From JAVXAG01 sp040307645 (lineage in GTDB: Bacteria > Bacillota > Clostridia > Peptostreptococcales > Anaerovoracaceae), in NCBI GenBank assembly GCA_040307645.1, contig JAWRJF010000008.1, positions 1 through 13,642 on the forward strand: DNA of 13,642 nucleotides, in the 5' to 3' direction. This document shows positions 1 through 7,963 of the stretch, in pieces. The translations under genes and the position numbers were made by a program. The stretch's first letter is position 1. The number at the start of each line of letters is the position of its first letter. Under the pieces are notes generated by a model. It saw only the letters and a list, made by a program, of their open reading frames with translations. It did no database searches and was not told the DNA's origin.

Positions 1-140
1 AGAGAAGTAGGCAATCTACCTATATGTCCACTTTACAGGGCACGACTTTTCCACTGTCTAAACCAAGGGGGACCTCAAAATGAGATGTCCTAAACAGGGG
101 TTCCCAAAACTTAAAGTGTCCATAATACTGGGTACAGTTT
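1..140. mobile_element. Possible terminal remnant of an insertion sequence (IS21-like at best)
   Basis: This stretch has no gene. It holds several related short motifs (TGTCCACTTTACAGGG near 25-40, ATGTCC near 94, GTGTCCATAATA near 116, GGGTACAGTTTA near 130-141), a pattern resembling the multiple terminal repeats of IS21-type elements. Read on the minus strand the tip would be TGTACCC at 130-136. The homology of the adjacent dispersed repeat stops abruptly at about 141, as expected if an element had inserted there. No transposase is visible because the body would lie left of the window. The family assignment is from memory of such ends and is weak; it could equally be ordinary intergenic DNA. 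Confidence 0.3.
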
Positions 141-294
141 AGATCAAGGTAGAATGATTGATTTGGGATAATTTTTTATCCCAAAAAACCGCTAAAGTGA
201 TGCTTTGTGATAAAACTCGGATAACGCCACTATGAATACCCAACAATTTAAACATAGCACCCTAACAAATCGACAACTAAGCATATAAAAAATG
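141..294 (-). repeat. Dispersed repeat, copy C (partial, inverted)
   Basis: The reverse complement of this segment matches the first part of the long repeats at 10705-11286 and 11428-11945, including the conserved ATGTTTAAATTGTT block, one 32-bp CATAGTG...TTTATCACAAAG unit and the hairpin GGGATAA-AAAA-TTATCCC. Positions 153-198 are identical over 46 bases to 11531-11576. The GC-rich second half of the long copies is missing, and similarity ends where the putative IS end begins. The copy is in opposite orientation to those at the right side of the window. Confidence 0.85.
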
Positions 295-299
295 TACCG

Positions 300-505
300 A
301 GGCCGGCCCATCCCAGCCCCGGGATTTCTTCCCCTCCCCGGCCGGCTGCACTTGAACCGGTGCCTTCCCCTCCCCGGCGGGCTACACTTGAGCCTGAGGC
401 CGGATTTACTTGAGGCGGGCTGGATTCTGTAGCCCCAAGGTTCTCGCCTCCCCAACTGACCGAGGCCTTCCCCCAGCCGGAGCCGGACGCCGCGGCCCTC
501 GTTTT
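300..505. repeat. GC-rich non-coding patch with 36-bp imperfect tandem repeat
   Basis: This stretch is strikingly GC-rich compared with the AT-rich genes around it. TTCCCCTCCCCGGC occurs at 329 and again at 365, and the following bases (GGCTGCACTTGA and GGCTACACTTGA) also match, giving two units of about 36 bp; a weaker third trace (GGATTTACTTGAGGC) follows. A minus-strand frame is open here, but its composition (Gly, Arg, Pro) looks like a by-product of base composition, so I do not call a gene. It sits between repeat copy C and the permease promoter. Confidence 0.55.
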
Positions 506-610
506 ACGAACTTATGATGTACTTTTTGTCATATTGTTCGTGTTTTTCCCTAAATTCGACCATTTTTTTGTTTTTTAGGACTTTTTCTTTCACATTTTAC
601 ACTTTTCTTG

Positions 611-641
611 TTGAAAATACCCCCCGACTAGATGGTATAAT
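611..641 (+). promoter_or_regulatory. Promoter of the purine permease gene, extended -10
   Basis: A perfect TATAAT at 636-641 is preceded by TG at 633-634, making an extended -10 box. TTGAAA at 611-616 could serve as the -35, though the 19-base spacer is long; an extended -10 can compensate for that. Transcription would start near 648, giving a leader of about 50 bases. No purine riboswitch is seen in this leader. The T-rich stretch 505-610 just upstream holds no recognisable feature. Confidence 0.6.
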
Positions 642-696
642 AGATATGTATTTTAAAAAGTTACTTATTATATTTATATGGAGGAGAACGTCACAC

Positions 697-2049
697 ATGG
701 AGAAAATTTTTAAACTCAAAGAACATGGCACTGATGTAAAAACAGAAATCGTTGCCGGTTGTACTACATTCTTATCAATGGTTTACATTTTAGCTGTTAA
801 CCCTGGTATGCTTGCCGCTGCAGGTATGGACAGCGCTGCAGTATTTACTGCTACTGCAGTATCAGCTGCAATTGCCACATTATTTATGGCATTCTTTGCT
901 AATTATCCTATCGCTTTAGCATCTGGAATGGGACTAAATGCTTACTTCGCATTTTCAGTATGTGTACCTCTTGCAAAAGCTGGAGTTACAGACCCTTGGA
1001 AAATTGCACTTGCAGCAGTTTTAGTAGAAGGTATTATTTTTGTTCTACTTTCACTATGCAACTTTAGAGAAAAATTAGTTAATGATGTACCTGAAAACCT
1101 AAAATATGCAATCACTGCAGGTATTGGTCTTTTCATTACACTTATCGGCTTAAAGGGTGCAGGTATTGTAACTGCTCAGCCTGAAACACTAGTAAATCTT
1201 GGTGCTGTAAAAGCTCCACAATTTATATTAGCTTTTATAGGTCTTTTGCTTGTTGCAATTTTACATCATTTTAATGTTAAAGGTTATATTCTGATTGGAA
1301 TCCTTACTACATGGATATTGGGAATGGTAGCACAGGCTACTGGATGGTATGTTGTAGATGTTGAAGCTGGTGTTTATTCTTTATTCCCTAACTTCAGCGG
1401 TGCAAGCTTCATTCCTGCAGCACCTTCAATGTTCAAATTCGATTTTGAGTGGATAAGCGGACACCTTCTTGACTTCTTAGTAATAGTATTTTCATTCCTT
1501 TATGTAGATTTATTCGATACAGTAGGAACTCTTATCGGTGTTGCTTCAAAAGGTAATTTACTTGATGAAAATGGAGATCTTCCTAGAGCAAAAGGTGCTT
1601 TAATGGCAGACGCTTGTGGTACAATCCTTGGTGCATGCCTTGGTACTTCAACTGTAACAAGTTACGTTGAATCAAGTGCCGGTGTTGCTAACGGTGGAAG
1701 AACTGGTCTTACTGCAGTTACTACAGCTGTATTATTTATTTTAGCTTTATTCTTTTCACCAATATTCTTAGCAATTCCGTCTTTTGCTACAGCTCCTGCA
1801 CTTGTATGGGTTGGACTTTTAATGATCGGTGCTGTTAAGAACATGCATTTTGATGGAGATATCGCAGATGTTCTTGGTGGATTCCTTGCTTTGATAATGA
1901 TGCCGTTTACATACTCAATCGCAAACGGAATTATGTTTGGTATCTTAACTTGGGTTATCTTAAAGATATTCACTGGAAAAGTCAAAGATATTCCACTAGT
2001 AATGTGGATTGCAAGTATTTTGTTCGTACTTCGTTTAATAACATTATAA
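697..2049 (+). CDS. NCS2-family purine permease, AzgA/PbuG-like
   Basis: Predicted inner-membrane importer for purine bases (hypoxanthine, guanine or adenine), driven by an ion gradient and feeding purine salvage. The 450-residue product has the usual AzgA/PbuG length and about a dozen hydrophobic segments. Family landmarks visible are EIVAGCTTFLSMVYILAVNP (17-36), GMGLNAYFAF (78-87), DLFDTVGTLIG (271-281) and SSAGVANGGRTGLTA (326-340). The frame is open from 514, but I start at ATG 697 because GGAGGAG (680-686) lies 10 bases before it, the promoter at 611-641 excludes earlier starts, and homologues begin with this MEKIFKLKEHGT-like segment. It is the only + strand gene in the window and is transcribed alone. 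Exact substrate within the purines is not determined by the sequence. Confidence 0.92.
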   Translation: MEKIFKLKEHGTDVKTEIVAGCTTFLSMVYILAVNPGMLAAAGMDSAAVFTATAVSAAIATLFMAFFANYPIALASGMGLNAYFAFSVCVPLAKAGVTDPWKIALAAVLVEGIIFVLLSLCNFREKLVNDVPENLKYAITAGIGLFITLIGLKGAGIVTAQPETLVNLGAVKAPQFILAFIGLLLVAILHHFNVKGYILIGILTTWILGMVAQATGWYVVDVEAGVYSLFPNFSGASFIPAAPSMFKFDFEWISGHLLDFLVIVFSFLYVDLFDTVGTLIGVASKGNLLDENGDLPRAKGALMADACGTILGACLGTSTVTSYVESSAGVANGGRTGLTAVTTAVLFILALFFSPIFLAIPSFATAPALVWVGLLMIGAVKNMHFDGDIADVLGGFLALIMMPFTYSIANGIMFGILTWVILKIFTGKVKDIPLVMWIASILFVLRLITL

Positions 2050-2063
2050 ATTTTCCATAAATT

Positions 2064-2100
2064 TGAGGGGTGGCCGAAATAAAATTTCTTCCACCCCTCA
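2064..2100. terminator. Bidirectional intrinsic terminator between permease and MATE genes
   Basis: TGAGGGGTGG (2064-2073) and CCACCCCTCA (2091-2100) form a perfect 10-bp GC-rich stem around a 17-base loop. A T-rich run follows on the + strand (TTTATTTAAA) and an A/T-rich run precedes it, so the structure can stop transcripts from both the permease and the convergent MATE gene. Confidence 0.85.
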
Positions 2101-2130
2101 TTTATTTAAATATCTTATTTAAACATCTTA

Positions 2131-3495
2131 TTAAAATCTATTGGCAAGGCCTTTTGTCATATATTTTTTCAATGTAAAATAGTAAATTGTTCCTGTTATT
2201 ATCCCGCAAAAAGTGTCTGCAATTGTCTCAGCGTAGAACGTGGTTTGTGCCATAAATAATGTTGGCAAAAATATAAGCGAGGCAATGAAAACCATTTTTC
2301 TAAAGATAGACAGGCTAAGAGCCTGTTTTGTTTTGCCAAGAGCCGTAGTACCGTCAACCGCTGCATACTGAACCCCCATAGGAATTATGCCTAGGGTGTA
2401 TGCCTTTATTCCCCATACTGACATAGAAATCGTCTCTAGATTATCAGTAAACACCATTACAAAATATTGTGGTACTATTCTAGATAAGATAAACATTATC
2501 ACTGCGTATCCAACCGACAGAATCATTACGTACTTAGCCGCCTCTTTTACCCTTCCTTTATTTTCTGCCCCAAAGTTATAACTGATTACCGCCTGCGTTC
2601 CTCCAGTCAAACCAATCATAGGACCTGAAATCAAAAGCATAAAACTTTGCACTATGGCATTACAAGAGATAAGCAAATCCCCTTGTTTCTGCCCTCCGAA
2701 TTTTTGTAGCACAACATTCATCAAAATCAGTATTATGCTGTCTGTAGCTAAAATCAAAAACGGTGGCAATCCCAGGGAAATTATTTTTTTTGAAACATCC
2801 TTATTAATCTTATGTCTGTGAATACCAATCGTAACTCTTTTGCCTGTAAGAAATGCAATAATCCACAAGAAAGAAAACATTTGAGAAATCACAGTGGCAA
2901 TGGCTGCTCCGCCTATTCCCATTCCAAAACCGAATATAAAAACACCATCTAATATTATATTGCTTACGGCCCCGATAAAAACCGAGAACATGGCCACCGA
3001 TGCAAAACCTTGGCAGCTGATAAAGTAATTTAACCCTAACGCCATCATAGCAAACACCGTACCCAAGGTATATATTGTTAGATATGTATTGGCATATGGG
3101 AAAGTCTCCGGACTGGCGCCAAACCAAATCAATAGATATTTTTTCATCATCAGAAATACAATTGTTAGGACCACCGATAAAATAATAAGCATGGACGTAG
3201 AGGTAGACAAAATATCCTCCGCCTCACGGTTTTTCTTCTGTCCCATTTTCATGGCCATCAAAATTGATCCACCGACGCCTACAAGGGTTGCAAAGGAAGT
3301 GAACAGCGTTACTATTGGTCCACACACCCCCACCCCTGCCAGTGCAACATCCCCGACTACTGGTATATTGCCAATGTACATTCTATCTATAATACTATAA
3401 AGCACATTAACAAGCTGTGCCAACATTGCCGGCACAGCTAATCTAATTATTAATGGTAACATTGAATCTTTTCCAAGGTCATTGGTTCTTCTCAT
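2131..3495 (-). CDS. MATE-family multidrug/solute efflux transporter
   Basis: Predicted twelve-helix membrane antiporter that expels drugs, dyes or metabolites in exchange for Na+ or H+. The N-terminal motif TNDLGKDSMLPLIIRLAVP followed by AMLAQLVNVLYSIIDRMYIG is characteristic of Firmicutes MATE proteins, as are the two half-repeats with conserved GLPPFLILATDS and GGTQAVISYNFGA segments in the second half. Length (454 residues) is normal. Start choice: ATG at 3495 puts the DLGK motif at the usual distance from the N terminus, although the nearest AGGAG lies 15 bases away. A TTG start at 3522, adding nine residues, has GAGAGG only 3-4 bases upstream. The gene lies 100 bases downstream of the BTAD regulator on the same strand, so it may be read through from that operon or use its own promoter. 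Substrate unknown. Confidence 0.92.
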   Translation of the reverse strand: MRRTNDLGKDSMLPLIIRLAVPAMLAQLVNVLYSIIDRMYIGNIPVVGDVALAGVGVCGPIVTLFTSFATLVGVGGSILMAMKMGQKKNREAEDILSTSTSMLIILSVVLTIVFLMMKKYLLIWFGASPETFPYANTYLTIYTLGTVFAMMALGLNYFISCQGFASVAMFSVFIGAVSNIILDGVFIFGFGMGIGGAAIATVISQMFSFLWIIAFLTGKRVTIGIHRHKINKDVSKKIISLGLPPFLILATDSIILILMNVVLQKFGGQKQGDLLISCNAIVQSFMLLISGPMIGLTGGTQAVISYNFGAENKGRVKEAAKYVMILSVGYAVIMFILSRIVPQYFVMVFTDNLETISMSVWGIKAYTLGIIPMGVQYAAVDGTTALGKTKQALSLSIFRKMVFIASLIFLPTLFMAQTTFYAETIADTFCGIITGTIYYFTLKKYMTKGLANRF

Positions 3496-3557
3496 AAACT
3501 TGTGTCTTATCTCCTTTAGCAAATGCCTCTCTCATACCTAGAGGTCAAACTGTTACT

Positions 3558-3586
3558 ATGGTATCATAAGCTTTGATTTTTGTAAA
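3558..3586 (-). promoter_or_regulatory. Candidate promoter of the MATE gene
   Basis: On the minus strand TTTACA (3586-3581) and TACCAT (3563-3558) are separated by 17 bases. The -10 box matches the consensus at only four of six positions. It overlaps an imperfect dyad, GATACCATAGTAAC, that could be an operator. No clear terminator separates it from the regulator gene upstream, so co-transcription remains possible. Confidence 0.35.
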
Positions 3587-3595
3587 CGAGAATTA

Positions 3596-4735
3596 TTACA
3601 GAAATTTTATCTTCTCATCCTTTAGATAATTTAAGATTTCTTTCGATATTTCATCCATGCTCTGGATGTTTTTTATATGAATAGTAAGGGCATAGACTTC
3701 GGATATTTTTGTAATAAACTCTAAAAATGTATTTACAATCCTAACATCCGGAATTGGTCCGGAAAGTTCCTCCACATTAGAATCGCCCTGATCTATTGGC
3801 TCGATAATAGGCTGAACGTATTTTAATTCCATAAATTGTTCTTTAGTCAAATATTGATAAAACAACTTTTTATCAGCTTTATATAGCTGTCTGATTACAT
3901 CAGTAATCCAAAATAATTTTACGCTCTGTATACATTTAGTACATATTTCTATCTTATTATTTTCTTCAGCCACCTGAACTTGAGATAGTTTACTATCCGT
4001 CATCTTCATTTCCAGGTATTTTTGTTTCAGAAATTCGGAAGGCTGTATCCCAAGGCAAGTAATAAGTCTATTTTTAAAATTATTATAAAAGACTATTCCT
4101 GTTCCTCTTTTCCCTTCTTTCTCATATAAATCCATTAATTTATAAGCCAAATCCTCATCATATGGCTCAATTTCCAAAACCTCTTTTAGCGTCTGCTTGT
4201 AGGCTTGATTATTGTTTTCATTATAATACAGTTCCAATAATCGTTTCAGAATAGTTATTTTTAAATCTTCAAACCTGCTTCGTTCAAAAATAATTATCTC
4301 ATTAATATCATTGCACTTATTAAAATAACAACCCTCCATAAAGTCTCCCACAAACAGTTTCTTTAGTTCTTCGAGGGTGTCAACTGAATCATTATCACTT
4401 GGGTGAAATGCCATAATTTTTCTTATATCACAAATATATTTATACCCTTCGTTTATGGCACATCGTTCTCTATCAATCTGCAAGAAAACATTCCCATCTT
4501 CATCAGGTCCAATATGTTTTTTAATAGTCCATAAATTATAACGCAAATTATATTTTGCCGCCTCTTCATTACTGTCTGGCCATAGATAAGTAGTTATTTT
4601 CTCCCTGCTCAAAGATTTCTCTTGGTTCAAAATAAGCAGGCACAGCAAAGCTAAGGTTTTGTTCCCGAATTTATCCGTCACATCTTCTCCATTATAATTT
4701 ATAGTAATCTTGCCTAAAAAATTAATTTTTAACAT
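3596..4735 (-). CDS. SARP/BTAD-type transcriptional activator
   Basis: Likely DNA-binding activator of the operon it ends. Residues 1-100 form an OmpR-type winged helix (starts LKINFLGKITINYNGEDV, with NLRYNLWTIKKHIG at 63-76 as the recognition region). Residues about 105-245 are a bacterial transcriptional activation domain of helical repeats (EELKKLFVGDFMEGCYF, ERSRFEDLKITILKRLLELY, EIEPYDEDLAYKLMDLYEKEG, GIQPSEFLKQKY). Such pairing is the SARP/DnrI/AfsR architecture, but without the ATPase and TPR modules of large AfsR-like proteins. Residues 265-379 are an extra C-terminal segment that I do not recognise; it begins with a CTKC motif and could sense a ligand. ATG is preceded by AAAGGTG at good spacing, 15 bases after the amidohydrolase stop, so the genes are probably co-transcribed. 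Target and signal are inferred from position only. Confidence 0.85.
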   Translation of the reverse strand: MLKINFLGKITINYNGEDVTDKFGNKTLALLCLLILNQEKSLSREKITTYLWPDSNEEAAKYNLRYNLWTIKKHIGPDEDGNVFLQIDRERCAINEGYKYICDIRKIMAFHPSDNDSVDTLEELKKLFVGDFMEGCYFNKCNDINEIIIFERSRFEDLKITILKRLLELYYNENNNQAYKQTLKEVLEIEPYDEDLAYKLMDLYEKEGKRGTGIVFYNNFKNRLITCLGIQPSEFLKQKYLEMKMTDSKLSQVQVAEENNKIEICTKCIQSVKLFWITDVIRQLYKADKKLFYQYLTKEQFMELKYVQPIIEPIDQGDSNVEELSGPIPDVRIVNTFLEFITKISEVYALTIHIKNIQSMDEISKEILNYLKDEKIKFL

Positions 4736-4750
4736 TGAATCACCTTTACT

Positions 4751-6289
4751 TTATACATCTGGTGAATTATATAGAAGCTCACCACCCTTAATAGTAGAAA
4801 TCACCTTAGTATTTTCTATTTCTTCTGTGGCCACATTCATAATATCTCTATCTAAAATGATTATGTCTGCAATTTTACCCTTCTCAAGAGTACCTTTTTT
4901 ATCCTCTTCAAAAATAGCGTAGGCTCCATTACACGTATACATCTGTAACGCCTCATAAACACTAACACTATGCTCTTTTACGGGATGATTAACCGCAGCT
5001 GCTATACTAATAAACGGGTTATAATCATTAACATCACTGTCTGAGCTGCCACACAAAACAACCCCTAAGTCTATTATTTCTCTAAACATATTTGTCTCTA
5101 TATACCTACTGCCAAGACGCTTATTATACATTTTACCAACTCCACCCCATGAACGCTCATAGGCGGGACTCATGGTAAAAATTATCCCCATTTCTGCTGC
5201 ACGTTTAATCTGTTCTTCGTTGGCCATTACAGCATGTTCAATCCTGTGTCTCAGCCCAACGACACCCGTATGATATAATGCATATTCATGGGCATCAAGT
5301 ACCATTTCAATCGCCCTGTCACCAATAGCATAAAGAGCCAATTGAAGACGCTTATTGTAACATTCCATTACAAATTCATTTAACTCGTTTTGCTTATATA
5401 TTAAACTACCCATTTTTCCAGGAAAATCTTGATACTCAAAAGACAAGGCCGCAGTCCTGGCTCCGATAGTTCCGTCTACATAAAGGCTGCCTCCGACCCT
5501 CTTTAAATTCAGATTATTTATTTTATCAAGGTCCATTGACTGATAGAACAAAGCCATATCTACAGGAAATTCATCTTGATGCTCTAAAATAAAATCCGCA
5601 TCCTTATCACTGTACATATATCCGCCTTCCATGGCATTTACAGTAGTAATCCCAACAGATAATAACTTAGGCATCAGATTATTAACACAATCTCTCCTTC
5701 GTTTATTAGGAAAATTGTTTAAAATATTAGTTCTCAAAGTTGCATTAGCCTTTCCTCTAAAAACTCCTGTGGCAACATTGTTTTCATCCATGTCTATACC
5801 TTCCATTCTAAAAGGCACTTTATAATACAATAACCCATAGGTATTTAGCATACTCACCTGATAATCTATGCAATTAATCCACACTGGAATATTACTACAG
5901 TACTTGTCCAACTCAATTCTATCCGGAAAATTGTTTTCCAGCAAATTTTCTCTTTCAAGTCTTACTCCAAAAATGCTTTCTTGGGAATTATTCTTTTCCC
6001 CATGCATTATTTTACAACCTATTTCACTAAAATCTTTAACTCCCTTGAGATCTATGCTATCTGCATTCATGGCAGTCTGCACAACATGAAAATGACTGTC
6101 TATAAAACCAGGTAAAACCGTTTTGCCCTTTGCATCTATAACAACAGACGAAGACCCGGCAATGGTCTTATAGTCAATTCCACTGCCTAGGTCTAAAATC
6201 TTACCATCTTTTATAGCAATCCATTCTACAATTTCTCCATCTTTCATCGTCATGCATTTACCATTTATTATTAAAATATCCGCATGCAT
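4751..6289 (-). CDS. Amidohydrolase, YtcJ-like, with altered metal-site residues
   Basis: Member of the metal-dependent amidohydrolase superfamily (Amidohydro_3, YtcJ-like), 512 residues, cytoplasmic, no signal peptide. N-terminal beta sandwich (DILIINGKCMTM), then GFIDSHFHV with HxH at His66/His68, DGTIGARTAALS (272-283), AIGDRA (321-326), RHRIEHAVM with His352, and Asp417 in CGSSDSDV; the C terminus returns to the sandwich (GTLEKGKIADIIILDRDI). Two positions differ from the neighbouring paralogue: Ser268 where that protein has Lys283, and Tyr320 (TAT) where it has His335 before AIGDRA. Activity may therefore use one metal or a different chemistry, or be reduced. ATG is preceded by AGGAGG at seven bases. 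The 45-base gap to the upstream amidohydrolase holds no terminator. Substrate unknown; an amide or N-acyl compound is an inference. Confidence 0.88.
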   Translation of the reverse strand: MHADILIINGKCMTMKDGEIVEWIAIKDGKILDLGSGIDYKTIAGSSSVVIDAKGKTVLPGFIDSHFHVVQTAMNADSIDLKGVKDFSEIGCKIMHGEKNNSQESIFGVRLERENLLENNFPDRIELDKYCSNIPVWINCIDYQVSMLNTYGLLYYKVPFRMEGIDMDENNVATGVFRGKANATLRTNILNNFPNKRRRDCVNNLMPKLLSVGITTVNAMEGGYMYSDKDADFILEHQDEFPVDMALFYQSMDLDKINNLNLKRVGGSLYVDGTIGARTAALSFEYQDFPGKMGSLIYKQNELNEFVMECYNKRLQLALYAIGDRAIEMVLDAHEYALYHTGVVGLRHRIEHAVMANEEQIKRAAEMGIIFTMSPAYERSWGGVGKMYNKRLGSRYIETNMFREIIDLGVVLCGSSDSDVNDYNPFISIAAAVNHPVKEHSVSVYEALQMYTCNGAYAIFEEDKKGTLEKGKIADIIILDRDIMNVATEEIENTKVISTIKGGELLYNSPDV

Positions 6290-6334
6290 AGAGTTCCCTC
6301 CTATAATATAGAAATTTAGCCGATCGCTATTATA

Positions 6335-7963
6335 TTATTCTAACACAAAAGTATTCTCTCCTGCTATATAAGTTCTTTCAACCTTAATATTTTTAATATC
6401 TTCTTCAGGGATTTCAAAAATATCTCTATCCAAAACCGCAAGATCCGCGAATTTACCTTTGCTCAATGTTCCTAAAAATTCCTCCTGACCAGTAGCATAA
6501 TGTACGTTCTTTGTGTACATTAGCATTGCCTCATATGGAGATAGCTTTTCATCTGCATAGAAACCTTCCTCAGGATACCCTTCAAAGTCACGACGATTTA
6601 CAGCCATATGTATTCCCTTTATTGGGTCATATGTCTCTACCGGACAGTCAGATCCTCCAGTTATAATAAGGCCGTTGTCTGCCATGGATTTTAGTGCAAA
6701 AGAACCCTTTGCTCTTTCCTTGCCAATTCTATCTTCAATCCAATGTAAATCTGTATTTAAGAAAATAGGCTGAATATCCAAAATCAAAGGCAGCTTCTTC
6801 ATTCTCTCTATTGTCTTTTCATCTACCATCTGAACGTGAATAATTCTAAAAGGCAAACGTTGTTTCTGCTCTTCTTCTGTCATGCCCTTTTCTCTAGTAA
6901 TTCTTAAAGTCTCTTCGATTGCAGTTAATGTCATGTCCAAAGCTCTATCTCCGATAGCATGGATTGCTGGCTGCAAGCCTTTTTCATAAGAATTAAGAAC
7001 AGTATTAATTAATTCTTCCTGACTGCAAATCACAAAACCAAGGTTTTCCGGATCATCGCTATACGGCTCCTTTAAAGCTGCGGAACGTGAGCCCATAGAT
7101 CCATCTGAGAAAATCTTATATGCGCCATATTGAACTTTTCTATTAGGATCCTTTTTCTGTTCTTCTGTCAAAACTTCCGGCTCAAATATTTCGTCTATGC
7201 AAACCGTAACTCTTATAGGTAACTGATTTTGTTTCTCAAATTCCTTATAAATTTCTACGTCTTCATTATACTTCCAAATTTTCGCTGCATATGTATGTAT
7301 AGTTGTTATTCCTTTACTAGCCATATCTTTCATTACATCACTAAAAATTTCTTTTCGTAGATCAGTGTCTAAAAATGGATCTGGCAAAATTTCATCAAAA
7401 ACCTTTGTACTCTGTTCTCTTAAAATTCCATTTGGCATACCGTCTTCTTCTGTTTCAACGATTCCACCTGTGCCTCCACAGTATCCCTTACCTACTTTCG
7501 CAATCTCTAATGCTTTAGTGTTTACAACAACTGCATGAAGACAGCATCTTCTTATAAGTACAGGATGCTCAGTGCTGATTCTATCAAGCTCATGTCTAGT
7601 TGGGAAACGGTTTTCTATCCATTTAGACTGGTCAAAATTAACGCCCTTAATCCATGTTCCTGGGGCAGAAACTTTTGCTCTCTCAGTCATCACTGTAATC
7701 ATTTCTTCGATGCTCTTCACTTCAGATAGATCTACAAATGTTTGATTTTGACAATATGCATACATGTGCATATGGGAATCAGCCATTCCAGGCACCATAA
7801 CTTTTCCTTCAAGGTCAATTATTTCCTTGCTTTCTAGTTCTTTAGCTTCTTCATTAGTCCCTAAGAAACTAATTATGCCATCTTTAACTCCTAATGCCTG
7901 AAAAAACTCCCCTTCTTTTTCCATTGTATAAATTTTACCGTTTATAAATAGTTTATCCATCAT
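6335..7963 (-). CDS. Amidohydrolase, YtcJ-like
   Basis: Metal-dependent hydrolase of the YtcJ-like amidohydrolase group, 542 residues, close to the normal family length, with no export signal. Visible motifs: KLFINGKIYTM at the N-terminal sandwich, GMADSHMHMY with HxH at His64/His66, YKIFSDGSMGSRSAAL with Lys283, AIHAIGDRA with His335, FRIIHVQMV with His376, and Asp439 in GGSDCPVETYDP; LGTLSKGKFADLAVLDRDIF closes the fold. All metal-site positions expected for the group are present, so it should be catalytically competent. Its ATG overlaps the stop of nhaC in ATGA (7963-7960), with a second ATG immediately following, which implies translational coupling to the transporter. I infer that it acts on the compound moved by that transporter, but the substrate cannot be read from sequence. 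Confidence 0.92.
   Translation of the reverse strand: MMDKLFINGKIYTMEKEGEFFQALGVKDGIISFLGTNEEAKELESKEIIDLEGKVMVPGMADSHMHMYAYCQNQTFVDLSEVKSIEEMITVMTERAKVSAPGTWIKGVNFDQSKWIENRFPTRHELDRISTEHPVLIRRCCLHAVVVNTKALEIAKVGKGYCGGTGGIVETEEDGMPNGILREQSTKVFDEILPDPFLDTDLRKEIFSDVMKDMASKGITTIHTYAAKIWKYNEDVEIYKEFEKQNQLPIRVTVCIDEIFEPEVLTEEQKKDPNRKVQYGAYKIFSDGSMGSRSAALKEPYSDDPENLGFVICSQEELINTVLNSYEKGLQPAIHAIGDRALDMTLTAIEETLRITREKGMTEEEQKQRLPFRIIHVQMVDEKTIERMKKLPLILDIQPIFLNTDLHWIEDRIGKERAKGSFALKSMADNGLIITGGSDCPVETYDPIKGIHMAVNRRDFEGYPEEGFYADEKLSPYEAMLMYTKNVHYATGQEEFLGTLSKGKFADLAVLDRDIFEIPEEDIKNIKVERTYIAGENTFVLE

Noticed and set aside
192..455. Minus-strand frame of 87 codons over the GC-rich patch
   Set aside because: It spans repeat copy C and low-complexity GC-rich DNA, has no ribosome binding site and an Arg/Gly/Pro-biased translation.
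514..696. N-terminal extension of the purine permease
   Set aside because: The promoter lies inside it, the ribosome binding site is at 680-686, and the extension is a T-rich Phe/Ser-heavy translation unlike the family.
505..696. Purine riboswitch before the permease gene
   Set aside because: No conserved purine aptamer core or terminator hairpin could be found, and the predicted leader is only about 50 bases.
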